Below, piece after piece: positions 25,360 through 34,108 of a stretch of DNA of 64,000 nt. This DNA comes from DASQBT01 sp963782495 (GTDB lineage: Bacteria; Pseudomonadota; Gammaproteobacteria; Burkholderiales; Thiobacillaceae), in contig CAWAJU010000010.1 of the NCBI GenBank assembly GCA_963782495.1, positions 62,001-126,000 on the forward strand, read 5' to 3'. The notes beneath the pieces were generated by a model. That model was not told where the DNA came from. It searched no databases and saw only the letters and a list, made by a program, of their open reading frames with translations. Each line of letters opens with the position of its first letter. Within the stretch, counting starts at the first letter, position 1. Both the position numbers and the translations under genes were made by a program.

Positions 25360-26124
25360 TTAGCCAAACTTGCCGGTGATGTAATCTTCCGTGGCCTTCT
25401 GCTTGGGGTTGGTGAAGATGATATCGGTCTTGCCAAACTCGATCAGTTCGCCGATATACATATAGGCGGTGAAATCGGAAACCCGCGCGGCCTGTTGCAT
25501 ATTGTGGGTCACGATGACGATGGTGTAGTCGGACTTGAGTTCGTAGACCAGCTCCTCGATCTTGGCGGTGGAAATGGGGTCCAGGGCCGAGGTGGGTTCG
25601 TCCAGCAGCACGACATCAGGTTTGACCGCCACACTGCGGGCAATGCAGAGGCGCTGCTGCTGGCCGCCTGACAGGGACAGGCCGCTTTGTCCAAGGACGT
25701 TCTTGACTTCTTCCCATAGCGCGGCCTTCTTCAGGGCCCACTCCACACGGTCATCCATCTCGGAGCGCGACAGTCGTTCGTAGAGTTTCACGCCGAAAGC
25801 AATGTTGTCGTAAATCGACATGGGGAAGGGAGTGGGCTTCTGGAATACCATGCCGATCCTTGCCCTCAGCAGATTCACGTCCATCCCCTTGTCGAGTACG
25901 TTCTTGCCGTCCAGTAACAACTCTCCCGTGGCAGTTTGACCGGGATAGAGGTCGTACATCCGGTTAAAGGTGCGCAACAATGTGGATTTGCCGCAACCGG
26001 AAGGGCCGATAAAGGCCGTCACCTGTTTTTCCGGAATGTCCAGGTTGACATCCTTCAATGCGCGAAACTTGCCGTAAAAGAAATTGAAATTACGCGTGCT
26101 GATCTTTGTTGGATTGGGTGTCAT
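25360..26124 (-). CDS. pstB: Phosphate ABC transporter ATP-binding protein PstB
   Basis: ATPase of the high-affinity phosphate importer. Walker A GPSGCGKST, signature LSGGQQQRLCIARS and Walker B DVVLLDEPTSALDP are intact; length is 254 aa. It is last in the minus-strand order pstS-pstC-pstA-pstB. No phoU gene follows; glmM converges instead. Confidence 0.97.
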   Translation of the reverse strand: MTPNPTKISTRNFNFFYGKFRALKDVNLDIPEKQVTAFIGPSGCGKSTLLRTFNRMYDLYPGQTATGELLLDGKNVLDKGMDVNLLRARIGMVFQKPTPFPMSIYDNIAFGVKLYERLSRSEMDDRVEWALKKAALWEEVKNVLGQSGLSLSGGQQQRLCIARSVAVKPDVVLLDEPTSALDPISTAKIEELVYELKSDYTIVIVTHNMQQAARVSDFTAYMYIGELIEFGKTDIIFTNPKQKATEDYITGKFG

Positions 26125-26141
26125 GGCAAGTTTGGGTGGGT

Positions 26142-26984
26142 TTATAGCATGGTCTTCTGCCGGAACAACACCCGGGCAAGGATGTTCAAACCGAGTACTG
26201 CAAGGGTGATGAGCAGGGCACCGGCCCAGGCCAGCTTCTGCCAGTCTTCATAGGGACTCATGGCAAACTGGAAAATGACGACCGGGAGATTGGCCATCGG
26301 AGCGTTCATGTTGCTGCTGAAGAACTGGTTGTTCAGCGCGGTGAACAGCAGGGGCGCGGTTTCTCCGCTGATGCGGGCCACTGCCAGCAGAATACCGGTA
26401 ATGACTCCGGCGCGGGAAGCGCGCAAGGTCACCTGCAAGACGATCTTCCATTGCGGCGCACCCAGCGCGGCGGCCGCTTCACGCAGGCTGTTGGGCACCA
26501 ATATCAGCATGTTTTCCGTGGTGCGGATCACGACAGGGATTACGATTAGGGACAGGGCGAGCGCACCGGCCCAACCCGCGAAATGCCCCACTTGCATTAC
26601 ATACAGCGCATAGATGAACAGGCCGACCACAATGGAGGGGGCGGAGAGCAGGATGTCGTTAATGAAGCGAGTGGTCGGAGCCAGCCAGCCGCGCTGGCCA
26701 TATTCTGCCAGATAGATTCCCGCCATGATCCCGACCGGAGTGCCGATCAAGGTGCCCAGCGTGGTCATCAGGAGGCTGCCCATGATGGGGTTGAGCAGGC
26801 CGCCGCTGGAGCCGGGTGGCGGCGTCATTTGGGTAAAGACTGCCAGATTGATGCCGCCAATCCCAGCCTTGAACAGCGTGATCAGGATCCAGGCCAGCCA
26901 GAACAGGCCGAAGCCCATGGCCGCCAGGGACATGGTCAGGTTGAAAGCATTGATCAGACGGCGCTTTGCATATAGCGTGTTCAT
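26142..26984 (-). CDS. pstA: Phosphate ABC transporter permease PstA
   Basis: Inner-membrane permease, 280 aa, with six hydrophobic helices and the EAA-loop region REAAAALGAPQWKIVLQVTLRAS that contacts PstB. It overlaps pstC by four bases (ATGA) and lies 17 bases before pstB. Confidence 0.95.
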   Translation of the reverse strand: MNTLYAKRRLINAFNLTMSLAAMGFGLFWLAWILITLFKAGIGGINLAVFTQMTPPPGSSGGLLNPIMGSLLMTTLGTLIGTPVGIMAGIYLAEYGQRGWLAPTTRFINDILLSAPSIVVGLFIYALYVMQVGHFAGWAGALALSLIVIPVVIRTTENMLILVPNSLREAAAALGAPQWKIVLQVTLRASRAGVITGILLAVARISGETAPLLFTALNNQFFSSNMNAPMANLPVVIFQFAMSPYEDWQKLAWAGALLITLAVLGLNILARVLFRQKTML

Positions 26985-27982
26985 GTACCCTTGCCCTCTT
27001 TCTTGGCCAGTTGCAGCAACAGAAGCTTGGACAGGGAGAGCACCACGAAGGTAATGAAGAACAGGATCAAGCCCAGTTCAATTAGGGATGCGGTATACAG
27101 CTTGCCGACTGCCTCGGTGAACTCGTTGGCAAGGGCGGAGGCGATGGTGTTGCCGGGCAACAGTAGGGATCTATTCAGCTCATGGGCATTTCCGATCACG
27201 AAAGTGACCGCCATGGTTTCCCCCAGGGCGCGTCCCAGGCCCAGCATGACGCCGCCGATTACGCCCACACGCGTATAGGGCAGCACAATGTGGCTGACGA
27301 CCTCCCAGGTCGTTGCGCCCACCCCGTAAGCGGATTCCTTCAGCATGGGTGGTACGATCTCGAACACATCTCGCATCACCGAAGCGATGAACGGAATCAC
27401 CATGATCGCGAGGATGAGGCTCGCGGTCAGCATGCCGATGCCCAGGGGCGGACCCTGAAGAAAAGGCCCCAATCCAGGCACCGTGCCCAAATGGTCGTTG
27501 ATCCAGGGCTCTGCGTTGTCGGCAAACCAGGGGGCGAAAATGAACAGGCCCCACATGCCATATATGATGCTCGGGATGCCGGCCAGAAGTTCCACCGCCA
27601 CGCCCAGCGGGCGCTTGAGCCAGCGCGGCGAGAGTTCCGTGAGGTAGAGCGCGATGCCAAAACTGACCGGTATGCCGATCAGCAGCGCGATGAATGAGGT
27701 GACCAGGGTCCCGACTATGGGGACCAGTGCGCCAAACTCTTCAGTCACCGGGTTCCACACGTCAGTGTAGAGAAATTTCAGGCCGAAGTGCTTGATGCTG
27801 GGCAAACTGCCGATGACCAGGGTGACAAGGATGGCGCCAAGCAGAACTAGCACCAGCAAGGCGAACCCCCGGGTGGTATTGCGGAACAAAACATCATAGA
27901 ACTGCTGCCTGCCGGGATTGACGGGCGAAATCTTGTCGGCCATGACGGCGTGGCTTTCAGGAAGGCTGGTGGAAAGTTCCAT
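26981..27982 (-). CDS. pstC: Phosphate ABC transporter permease PstC
   Basis: Partner permease of PstA, 333 aa, with a hydrophilic N-terminal segment of about 35 residues, then six membrane helices and the EAA loop KESAYGVGATTWEVVSHIVLP. It is coupled to pstA by an ATGA overlap and separated from pstS by 78 bases. Confidence 0.95.
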   Translation of the reverse strand: MELSTSLPESHAVMADKISPVNPGRQQFYDVLFRNTTRGFALLVLVLLGAILVTLVIGSLPSIKHFGLKFLYTDVWNPVTEEFGALVPIVGTLVTSFIALLIGIPVSFGIALYLTELSPRWLKRPLGVAVELLAGIPSIIYGMWGLFIFAPWFADNAEPWINDHLGTVPGLGPFLQGPPLGIGMLTASLILAIMVIPFIASVMRDVFEIVPPMLKESAYGVGATTWEVVSHIVLPYTRVGVIGGVMLGLGRALGETMAVTFVIGNAHELNRSLLLPGNTIASALANEFTEAVGKLYTASLIELGLILFFITFVVLSLSKLLLLQLAKKEGKGT

Positions 27983-28060
27983 GGGAATGAGAGCGCTTTT
28001 CAGCAGCCTTCCGACCGCATAGTCGCGGCCGGAAGTTCAGTTATGCAAAGTTTGGAGAAA

Positions 28061-29104
28061 TCACTTCCAAATGTGGTTCGCTGAAGAATCCATAATGTTA
28101 CGGGTCCAGCTGGTCTTGATCAACTTTACCACCGGGTCAGGCATCGGAATGTAGTCGAGATCCGCGGCCATCTTGTCCCCATTCTCATAAGCCCACTTGA
28201 AAAAATTGAGCACGTCCTTCGCGCGGGCAGGATCCTGCTGGAACTTGTGCATGAGGATGAAGGTGGCGCCGCTGATGGGCCAACTGTCCTTGCCGGGTTC
28301 ATCGGTGAGGATCTCATAAAAGCCTCTGTTCATGTCCCACTTGGCATTGGCTGCAGCGGCCTTGAAGCTTGCTTCCGTGGGAGAGACGTAGTTGCCTTCT
28401 CGGTTCTCCAGCATGGCATTAGTCATCTTGTTCTGCAGAGCGTAAGCAAATTCGACGTAGCCGATCGAGCCTTTGATGCGCTGGACATATTGCGCCACGC
28501 CTTCGTTGCCCTTGCCGCCCACGCCAGTAGGCCACTGGACGGAAGTGTTTTCACCGACTTTGCTCTTCCACTCGGGGCTGACCTTGGACAGGTAATTGGT
28601 GAAAATGAAAGTGGTACCGGATCCATCCGAACGATGCACGACGGAAATAGCTTGATCAGGCAAGGCTACCCCCGGGTTCAAGGCCACGATCGCCGGGTCA
28701 TTCCACTTCTTGATGTTGTTCAGGAATATGTCGGCCAAGACTTTGGCGCTCAGCTTGATCTGTCCGGCCTCGATGCCGGGCAAATTGTAAACAGGGACCA
28801 CGCCGCCCATCACAGTGGGAAACTGGGTCATGCCAGCTTCCTTCAGGTCTTCGGGCTTGAGGGGCATATCCGAGGCGCCGAAATCAACAGTGCGAGCCTT
28901 GATCTGTTTGATCCCGCCGCCGGAACCGATGGACTGGTAGTTCATCCCGATGCCGGTCTGCTTCTTGTACGCATCCGCCCATTTGGCGTAGATGGGGTAG
29001 GGGAAAGTGGCGCCAGCGCCGGTAATGTCGGCGGCCTGGGCGAATGGGGCGGCAGCCAAAATCAGACTGGCGGCTGCGGAAATGATCACACGTTTGAAAT
29101 TCAT
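28061..29104 (-). CDS. pstS: Periplasmic phosphate-binding protein PstS
   Basis: Captures phosphate for PstCAB. A Sec signal peptide (residues 1-24, ending FAQA) precedes the binding fold, with ADITGAGATFPYPIYAKWAD, SIGSGGGIKQI and HRSDGSGTTFIFTNYL forming the phosphate site; 347 aa. It is the first gene of the pst group, and a Pho box lies about 50 bases upstream. Confidence 0.96.
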   Translation of the reverse strand: MNFKRVIISAAASLILAAAPFAQAADITGAGATFPYPIYAKWADAYKKQTGIGMNYQSIGSGGGIKQIKARTVDFGASDMPLKPEDLKEAGMTQFPTVMGGVVPVYNLPGIEAGQIKLSAKVLADIFLNNIKKWNDPAIVALNPGVALPDQAISVVHRSDGSGTTFIFTNYLSKVSPEWKSKVGENTSVQWPTGVGGKGNEGVAQYVQRIKGSIGYVEFAYALQNKMTNAMLENREGNYVSPTEASFKAAAANAKWDMNRGFYEILTDEPGKDSWPISGATFILMHKFQQDPARAKDVLNFFKWAYENGDKMAADLDYIPMPDPVVKLIKTSWTRNIMDSSANHIWK

Positions 29105-29153
29105 GGGAATTCTCCTTTAGGTTGTCTAGGCAGACAGGGGCATGCTACTGGGC

Positions 29154-29186
29154 AAATATGACGTAAATGTGACAAACGCTTTACAG
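29154..29186 (-). promoter_or_regulatory. Pho box upstream of pstS
   Basis: Read on the minus strand, three consecutive 11-base units occur: CTGTAAAGCGT, TTGTCACATTT, ACGTCATATTT. They match the CTGTCAT-type direct repeats bound by PhoB. A possible -10 (TAGCAT, 29142-29147) follows six bases later. This predicts induction of pstSCAB by phosphate starvation. Confidence 0.75.
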
Positions 29187-29202
29187 TGCTGCCTGCTGTC
29201 GG

Positions 29203-29231
29203 TTGACCGGCGACCGCCAGGGCCTTAAAAT
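29203..29231 (+). promoter_or_regulatory. Sigma-70 promoter of tpiA
   Basis: TTGACC at 29203-29208 and TAAAAT at 29226-29231 are 17 bases apart. The predicted start is about 29238, 22 bases before the tpiA ATG. It is divergent from the pst promoter. Confidence 0.7.
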
Positions 29232-29259
29232 TCAACGCTTTTGTGTTCGGGGATGTGTC

Positions 29260-30012
29260 ATGAGGCGAAAACTGGTTGCCGGCAACTGGAAAATGCACGG
29301 CAGCCTGGCAGACAACGCTGCCCTGCTGGCCGGCATCAAGACAGGCCTGAGAGATGGGACAGGGGCAGATGTCGCGGTCTGCGGTCCCTATCCCTACTTG
29401 GCCCAGCTCCAGGCGACGTTGTCGACGACCCAAATCGCCTGGGGTGCCCAGAACATGTCCGAGCACGCCAAAGGTGCCTACACGGGGGAAGTCTCCGCCG
29501 GCATGTTGCTGGACTTTGGTTGCACCTTCGTCATTTTGGGGCATTCCGAGCGACGGGCGCTGTATGGCGACTCAGATGAGCTGGTGGCCAGGAAATTTCT
29601 CGCGGCCCAAGCTGCCGGGCTGACGCCCATCTTGTGTGTAGGCGAGACTCTGGCAGAACGTGAAAGCAATGTGACCGAGCGGGTGGTGGCGCGGCAATTG
29701 AACGCGGTAACCAATGCGGCAGGTGTGGCGGCGCTGGCCAATGCGGTTGTGGCATATGAGCCGGTCTGGGCAATCGGCACCGGCAAGACCGCCACGCCCG
29801 AACAGGCGCAGGCAGTTCATGCATTCATTCGAAAGAATATTGCAAGCCTGGACGGCAAGGTAGCCGATGGTTTGGTGATTCAGTACGGCGGTAGCGTTAA
29901 GGCAGCCAATGCGGCAGAATTATTCGCCCAGCCGGACATTGATGGTGGTTTGATTGGCGGCGCGTCACTCATGGTGGACGAATTCGTCGCCATCTGTCGC
30001 GCAGCGATTTAA
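29260..30012 (+). CDS. tpiA: Triosephosphate isomerase
   Basis: Interconverts dihydroxyacetone phosphate and glyceraldehyde-3-phosphate. It begins MRRKLVAGNWKMHG and contains the catalytic histidine in VILGHSERR and the catalytic glutamate in VAYEPVWAIGTGKTA; 250 aa. The in-frame start at 29203 is rejected because it falls on the -35 element and adds 19 residues ahead of the conserved N-terminus. secG follows 20 bases later. Confidence 0.96.
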   Translation: MRRKLVAGNWKMHGSLADNAALLAGIKTGLRDGTGADVAVCGPYPYLAQLQATLSTTQIAWGAQNMSEHAKGAYTGEVSAGMLLDFGCTFVILGHSERRALYGDSDELVARKFLAAQAAGLTPILCVGETLAERESNVTERVVARQLNAVTNAAGVAALANAVVAYEPVWAIGTGKTATPEQAQAVHAFIRKNIASLDGKVADGLVIQYGGSVKAANAAELFAQPDIDGGLIGGASLMVDEFVAICRAAI

Positions 30013-30032
30013 GGCCTTGGGCCGGGTAGCTT

Positions 30033-30407
30033 ATGGAAACACTTGTTTGGATCATTCATTTGATGGTGGCTGCAGTACTGATAGGTTTGGTGCTGCTGCA
30101 ACATGGCAAAGGTGCGGACATGGGTGCCGCGTTTGGCAGCGGCGCTTCTGGCAGCCTGTTCGGCGCCAGCGGGTCGGCCAATTTTCTTTCCCGTGCGACC
30201 GCGGTATTGGCAACAATATTCTTCTTTACCAGCATGGGGCTAACCTATTTTTCGCTGCAAAACACCAAGCCTGCTGACGTAATGGCGAAACACGCCGCGC
30301 CTCCCGCCCGCGCGGCGCCGGCACCCGTGTCGGTTCCGGTGCCGGCACAGGCACCGACAGGTAACGTGGAAAGCTCAGGTTCCAAGGCAGGGGAAATTCC
30401 CAAGTAG
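30033..30407 (+). CDS. secG: Protein translocase subunit SecG
   Basis: Small subunit of the SecYEG channel. Two membrane helices (about residues 3-22 and 51-70) flank the conserved loop GKGADMGAAFGSGASGSLFGASG. The 124-aa length includes an Ala/Pro-rich cytoplasmic tail. Its position after tpiA and before a tRNA-Leu is the standard proteobacterial one. Confidence 0.95.
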   Translation: METLVWIIHLMVAAVLIGLVLLQHGKGADMGAAFGSGASGSLFGASGSANFLSRATAVLATIFFFTSMGLTYFSLQNTKPADVMAKHAAPPARAAPAPVSVPVPAQAPTGNVESSGSKAGEIPK

Positions 30408-30446
30408 AGCATGGAGTTCAATCGGGTGCGGACGCATCCATCATTT

Positions 30447-30531
30447 GCCCACGTGGTGGAATTGGTAGACACGCTATCTTGAGGGGGTAGTGGCGCAAGC
30501 TGTGCGAGTTCGAGTCTCGCCGTGGGCACCA
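30447..30531 (+). tRNA. tRNA-Leu (anticodon GAG)
   Basis: An 85-base class II tRNA. The acceptor GCCCACG (30447-30453) pairs with CGTGGGC (30521-30527), followed by discriminator A and an encoded CCA. The anticodon loop TTGAGGG is closed by CTATC/GGTAG and reads GAG at 30481-30483. A variable arm and the GTTCGAGTC T-arm are present. It sits between secG and nuoA with no sign of an integrated element at its 3' end. Confidence 0.95.
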
Positions 30532-30611
30532 TTCAAATTAGTAATAAGAGCATTAGTCTGAACTATTGTGTAACTTGTTGAATTTTAAATAGATTCCGGC
30601 TTGAGTTTAGC

Positions 30612-30641
30612 TTGACAGTTCGAGCGTGGGACGCCTAAACT
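30612..30641 (+). promoter_or_regulatory. Sigma-70 promoter of the nuo operon
   Basis: A consensus -35 TTGACA (30612-30617) and TAAACT (30636-30641) are separated by 18 bases. A perfect eight-base inverted repeat, GAGTTTAG at 30603-30610 and CTAAACTC at 30635-30642, brackets the promoter and covers the -10, as an operator might. The leader to nuoA is about 50 bases. Confidence 0.75.
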
Positions 30642-30696
30642 CACCACACGATTTACGGCTCCGCGTAGGCGGTGAAGACTAGGGAGCGAGGAGTGC

Positions 30697-31053
30697 ATGC
30701 TGGAAAATTATTTCCCCATACTGCTGTTTATCCTGGTGGGGTTGGCCTTCGGTGTTGTGCCTATTCTGGCGGGGTGGTTGCTTGGGCCCAACCGCCCGAA
30801 CAGCGAAAAACTCTCTCCTTACGAATGCGGTTTTGAAGCGTTCGAAGACGCGCGCATGAAGTTTGACGTGCGTTATTACCTGATCGCCATTCTATTCATC
30901 CTGTTTGATCTGGAAATCGCGTTCCTGTTTCCCTGGGCGGTCGTGCTCAAGGACATTGGCCTGTTCGGCTTCGTCGCCATGGCAATCTTTCTCGGCATTC
31001 TGGTGGTCGGCTTCATCTACGAATGGATGAAAGGGGCACTGGAATGGGAGTAG
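30697..31053 (+). CDS. nuoA: NADH-quinone oxidoreductase subunit A
   Basis: Small membrane subunit of respiratory complex I, 118 aa with three helices. The conserved loop KLSPYECGFEAFEDARMKFDVRYY, near the quinone channel, and the buried-acid helix FILFDLEIAFLFPW are intact. It is the first gene of the 14-gene nuo operon, with GGAG before the ATG. Confidence 0.97.
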   Translation: MLENYFPILLFILVGLAFGVVPILAGWLLGPNRPNSEKLSPYECGFEAFEDARMKFDVRYYLIAILFILFDLEIAFLFPWAVVLKDIGLFGFVAMAIFLGILVVGFIYEWMKGALEWE

Positions 31054-31058
31054 GGCTT

Positions 31059-31216
31059 TGGAGCCGAAGGGCGAGGGGCCCCATGCGCAGCATGGGGATC
31101 GACCAGGCGGAAAAGCCCGCCCGCGACGCGCAGGTCGTGAAGGTTTCGGTTGGCTTATTTGAGCGGGCCGCGTGGAGCCGAAGGGCGAGGGGCCCCATGC
31201 GCAGCATGGGGATCGA
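31059..31216 (+). repeat. Pair of direct repeats with hairpins in the nuoA-nuoB gap
   Basis: An identical 44-base sequence occurs at 31059-31102 and 31173-31216, a period of 114 bases. Each copy contains the perfect hairpin CCCCATGC-GCA-GCATGGGG. Weaker similarity continues beyond each copy (GCCCGCGAC in both). It is REP-like. No protein is encoded in this 236-base gap; the first 12 bases (TGGAGCCGAAGG) also occur at 52886-52897. Confidence 0.85.
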
Positions 31217-31289
31217 ACCGGCAGAAGTATGCGCCCGCGACTGTTGCGTGGTCGGGCCCCGCCGGTGCTAGAGAAACGGACGGTCTGAA

Positions 31290-31766
31290 ATGGGCATAGA
31301 AGGCGTTTTCGAGCAGGGCTTCATGACGACCAAGGCCGATCAACTGATCAACTACATGCGTACAGGGTCGATGTGGCCCATGACCTTTGGCCTTGCCTGC
31401 TGCGCGATCGAGATGATGCAGGCTGGCGCGTCGCGTTATGACCTGGATCGCTTCGGCATCGTGTTTCGTCCCAGTCCGCGCCAGTCCGACCTGATGATCG
31501 TGGCAGGCACCCTGTGCAACAAAATGGCTCCTGCGTTGCGCAAGGTTTACGACCAGATGCCCGAGCCCCGCTGGGTTGTCTCCATGGGATCCTGTGCCAA
31601 CGGGGGCGGCTATTATCACTATTCATATTCCGTAGTGCGAGGCTGCGACCGCATCGTACCGGTGGACATTTATGTGCCCGGCTGTCCGCCCACTGCGGAG
31701 GCGCTGATATTTGGCCTGATCCAGTTGCAGAACAAGATCAAGCGCACCAACACCATTGCCCGTTGA
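31290..31766 (+). CDS. nuoB: NADH-quinone oxidoreductase subunit B
   Basis: Carries iron-sulfur cluster N2, the last electron donor to quinone. The cysteines lie in FGLACCAIEMMQ, SMGSCANGGGYY and YVPGCPPTAEAL; 158 aa. It is separated from nuoA by the 44-base repeat pair, so the transcript must read through two strong hairpins. Confidence 0.97.
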   Translation: MGIEGVFEQGFMTTKADQLINYMRTGSMWPMTFGLACCAIEMMQAGASRYDLDRFGIVFRPSPRQSDLMIVAGTLCNKMAPALRKVYDQMPEPRWVVSMGSCANGGGYYHYSYSVVRGCDRIVPVDIYVPGCPPTAEALIFGLIQLQNKIKRTNTIAR

Positions 31767-31775
31767 TCAGACCCG

Positions 31776-32375
31776 ATGAGCGAAAATCTGAAGCGGCTCT
31801 CTATTTGTCTGCGTGAACAACTCGGCGGCGCCATCGCCTCCGAAACGATGGCGCTGGAAGAACTGACCGTCGTAATCAACGCTAATCATATGTTGGAAGC
31901 GATGCGGCTGCTGCGCGACCATCCGGATCTGCGTTTCCAGCAACTCATCGACGTGTGCGGGGTCGATTACCGCGATTATGGAGAGGGCGCCAGGAAGGGA
32001 CCGCGCTTCGCTGCGGTGTACCACCTGCTTTCCGTGCAGCACAACTGGCGCTTGCGGGTTCGGGTGTATTGCCCTGACGACGAACTGCCGCGCCTGCCTT
32101 CGGTGATCGATATCTGGCCGTCCACAAATTGGCATGAACGCGAGGTATTTGACCTTTTCGGCATCGTGTTCGAGGGACATCCTGACTTGCGCCGCATCCT
32201 CACCGACTATGGATTCATCGGGCATCCCTTCCGCAAGGACTTTCCACTTTCCGGACACGTGGAGATGCGTTACGACCCCGAGCAGCAACGGGTTATCTAT
32301 CAACCCGTGACCATCGAGCCGCGTGAGGTCACTCCGCGTATTGTTCGCGTTGAGCACTACGGCGACGTGGAGTAG
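31776..32375 (+). CDS. nuoC: NADH-quinone oxidoreductase subunit C
   Basis: Peripheral-arm subunit, 199 aa. The 30-kDa family signature is visible as WHEREVFDLFGIVFEGHPDLRRIL followed by HPFRKDFPLSGHVEMRYD. It is separate from nuoD (in some gammaproteobacteria the two are fused). Confidence 0.96.
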   Translation: MSENLKRLSICLREQLGGAIASETMALEELTVVINANHMLEAMRLLRDHPDLRFQQLIDVCGVDYRDYGEGARKGPRFAAVYHLLSVQHNWRLRVRVYCPDDELPRLPSVIDIWPSTNWHEREVFDLFGIVFEGHPDLRRILTDYGFIGHPFRKDFPLSGHVEMRYDPEQQRVIYQPVTIEPREVTPRIVRVEHYGDVE

Positions 32376-32377
32376 GC

Positions 32378-33631
32378 GTGGCCGAGATACGCAACTACAC
32401 AATGAACTTTGGCCCGCAGCATCCCGCTGCGCATGGTGTGCTGCGCCTGGTGCTTGAGATGGACGGAGAGGTTATCGAACGCGCTGACCCGCATATCGGC
32501 CTGCTGCACCGTGGCACAGAGAAACTGGCGGAACACAAGACCTATCTGCAGTCGGTGCCGTACATGGACCGCCTGGATTACATGTCGATGACCATGAACG
32601 AGCATGCCTACGTTATGGCCATCGAAAGAATGCTCGGCATCGAGGTGCCGATTCGTGCCCAATATATTCGGGTGATGTTCGATGAGATTACCCGGATCCT
32701 GAATCACTTGCTCTGGCTTGGCACTCATGGTCTGGATATCGGCGCGATGACGGTATTTATCTACGCTTTTCGCGAACGCGAAGATCTGATGGATATATAC
32801 GAAGCCGTGTCCGGAGCCCGCATGCACGCAGCCTATCTGCGGCCAGGCGGCGTGTACCGTGACCTACCGGACGAAATGCCGAAGTACCGTGCCACCGCGT
32901 TCCATAACGAAAAGGCCGTGGGCGAGTTGAACCAGAACCGCCAAGGCTCGATGCTGGATTTCATTGAAGACTTCACCCGGCGTTTTCCCGCTTGCGTCGA
33001 CGAATATGAAAATCTGCTGACTGACAATCGGATCTGGAAGCAACGCACCGTTGGCATCGGCGTGGTTTCACCCGAGCGCGCCCTGGCGCTGGGTTTTACC
33101 GGCCCCATGCTGCGTGGTTCCGGGGTCGAGTGGGACCTGCGCAAGAAGCAGCCCTACGAAGTGTACGAGTTGATGGATTTCGATATTCCGGTAGGTGTGA
33201 CAGGGGATTGCTACGACCGCTATCTGGTCCGCGTTGAGGAGATGCGGCAGTCCAATCGCATCATCAAACAATGTATAGACTGGCTAAGAAAGAACCCCGG
33301 TCCGGTGATCACGGACAATCACAAGGTGGCGCCCCCCGACCGGGTTTCCATGAAGACCAACATGGAAGAACTGATTCACCATTTCAAGCTGTTCACCGAA
33401 GGCATGCACGTGCCGGAGGGCGAGGCCTATGCCGCAATCGAACATGCCAAGGGCGAATTCGGCGTGTATCTGGTTTCAGACGGCGCCAACAAGCCTTATC
33501 GGCTGCACCTGCGCGCGCCAAGCTTTGTTCACCTGTCGGCCATGGACGAGATGTGCCGTGGGCACATGCTGGCTGATGTGGTAGCAATGATAGGCACCAT
33601 CGATGTGGTCTTCGGGGACGTGGATCGATGA
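32378..33631 (+). CDS. nuoD: NADH-quinone oxidoreductase subunit D
   Basis: 49-kDa subunit forming the quinone pocket with NuoB; 417 aa. It starts with GTG and shows NFGPQHPAAHGVLRL, ADPHIGLLHRGTEKL, the ERMLGIEVP segment and a C-terminal DVVFGDVDR. The start lies two bases after the nuoC stop. Confidence 0.97.
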   Translation: MAEIRNYTMNFGPQHPAAHGVLRLVLEMDGEVIERADPHIGLLHRGTEKLAEHKTYLQSVPYMDRLDYMSMTMNEHAYVMAIERMLGIEVPIRAQYIRVMFDEITRILNHLLWLGTHGLDIGAMTVFIYAFREREDLMDIYEAVSGARMHAAYLRPGGVYRDLPDEMPKYRATAFHNEKAVGELNQNRQGSMLDFIEDFTRRFPACVDEYENLLTDNRIWKQRTVGIGVVSPERALALGFTGPMLRGSGVEWDLRKKQPYEVYELMDFDIPVGVTGDCYDRYLVRVEEMRQSNRIIKQCIDWLRKNPGPVITDNHKVAPPDRVSMKTNMEELIHHFKLFTEGMHVPEGEAYAAIEHAKGEFGVYLVSDGANKPYRLHLRAPSFVHLSAMDEMCRGHMLADVVAMIGTIDVVFGDVDR

Positions 33632-34104
33632 CGCTTTCCGCCGAATCGCTTGCGCAGATCGACCGTGAAATCGCCAAGTATCCGCCTGACCAGAAGCAAT
33701 CGGCGGTGATGTCGGCGCTGCGAATTGCGCAAATGGAGAAGGGCTGGCTGGCAAACGAGACCATCGAATTCGTTGCGCAGTACCTGGGCATGCCGACCAT
33801 TGCGGCTTACGAAGTGGCCACCTTTTACAACATGTACAACATGGCTCCGGTGGGGAAACACAAGTTGACCTTGTGCACCAATCTGTCCTGCGCGCTGACC
33901 GGAGCACTTGAAATAGGCAAGCACCTTGAGAATCGTCTGGGCGTGGGATTTGGCCAGACTAGCGAAGACGGCCGCTTCACACTGCAGCAAGGCGAGTGCA
34001 TGGGTGCATGTGGTGACGCACCGCTGTGCCTGGTCGACAACCATCGCATGGAAACATTTCTGACTGCCGAGAAAGTCGACAAATTGCTGGACGAGTTGAA
34101 ATAG
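33628..34104 (+). CDS. nuoE: NADH-quinone oxidoreductase subunit E
   Basis: 24-kDa thioredoxin-like [2Fe-2S] subunit of the NADH dehydrogenase module, 158 aa. Cluster cysteines are in LCTNLSCALTG and GECMGACGDAPL. It overlaps nuoD by four bases. Confidence 0.96.
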   Translation: MTLSAESLAQIDREIAKYPPDQKQSAVMSALRIAQMEKGWLANETIEFVAQYLGMPTIAAYEVATFYNMYNMAPVGKHKLTLCTNLSCALTGALEIGKHLENRLGVGFGQTSEDGRFTLQQGECMGACGDAPLCLVDNHRMETFLTAEKVDKLLDELK

Positions 34105-34108
34105 CGAC

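Noticed and set aside
30447..30700. Integration site at tRNA-Leu
   Set aside because: No duplicated tRNA 3' end and no integrase; the nuo operon follows as in relatives.
31059..31216. CRISPR array
   Set aside because: Only two copies with a 70-base spacer and an internal hairpin; no cas genes anywhere in the window.
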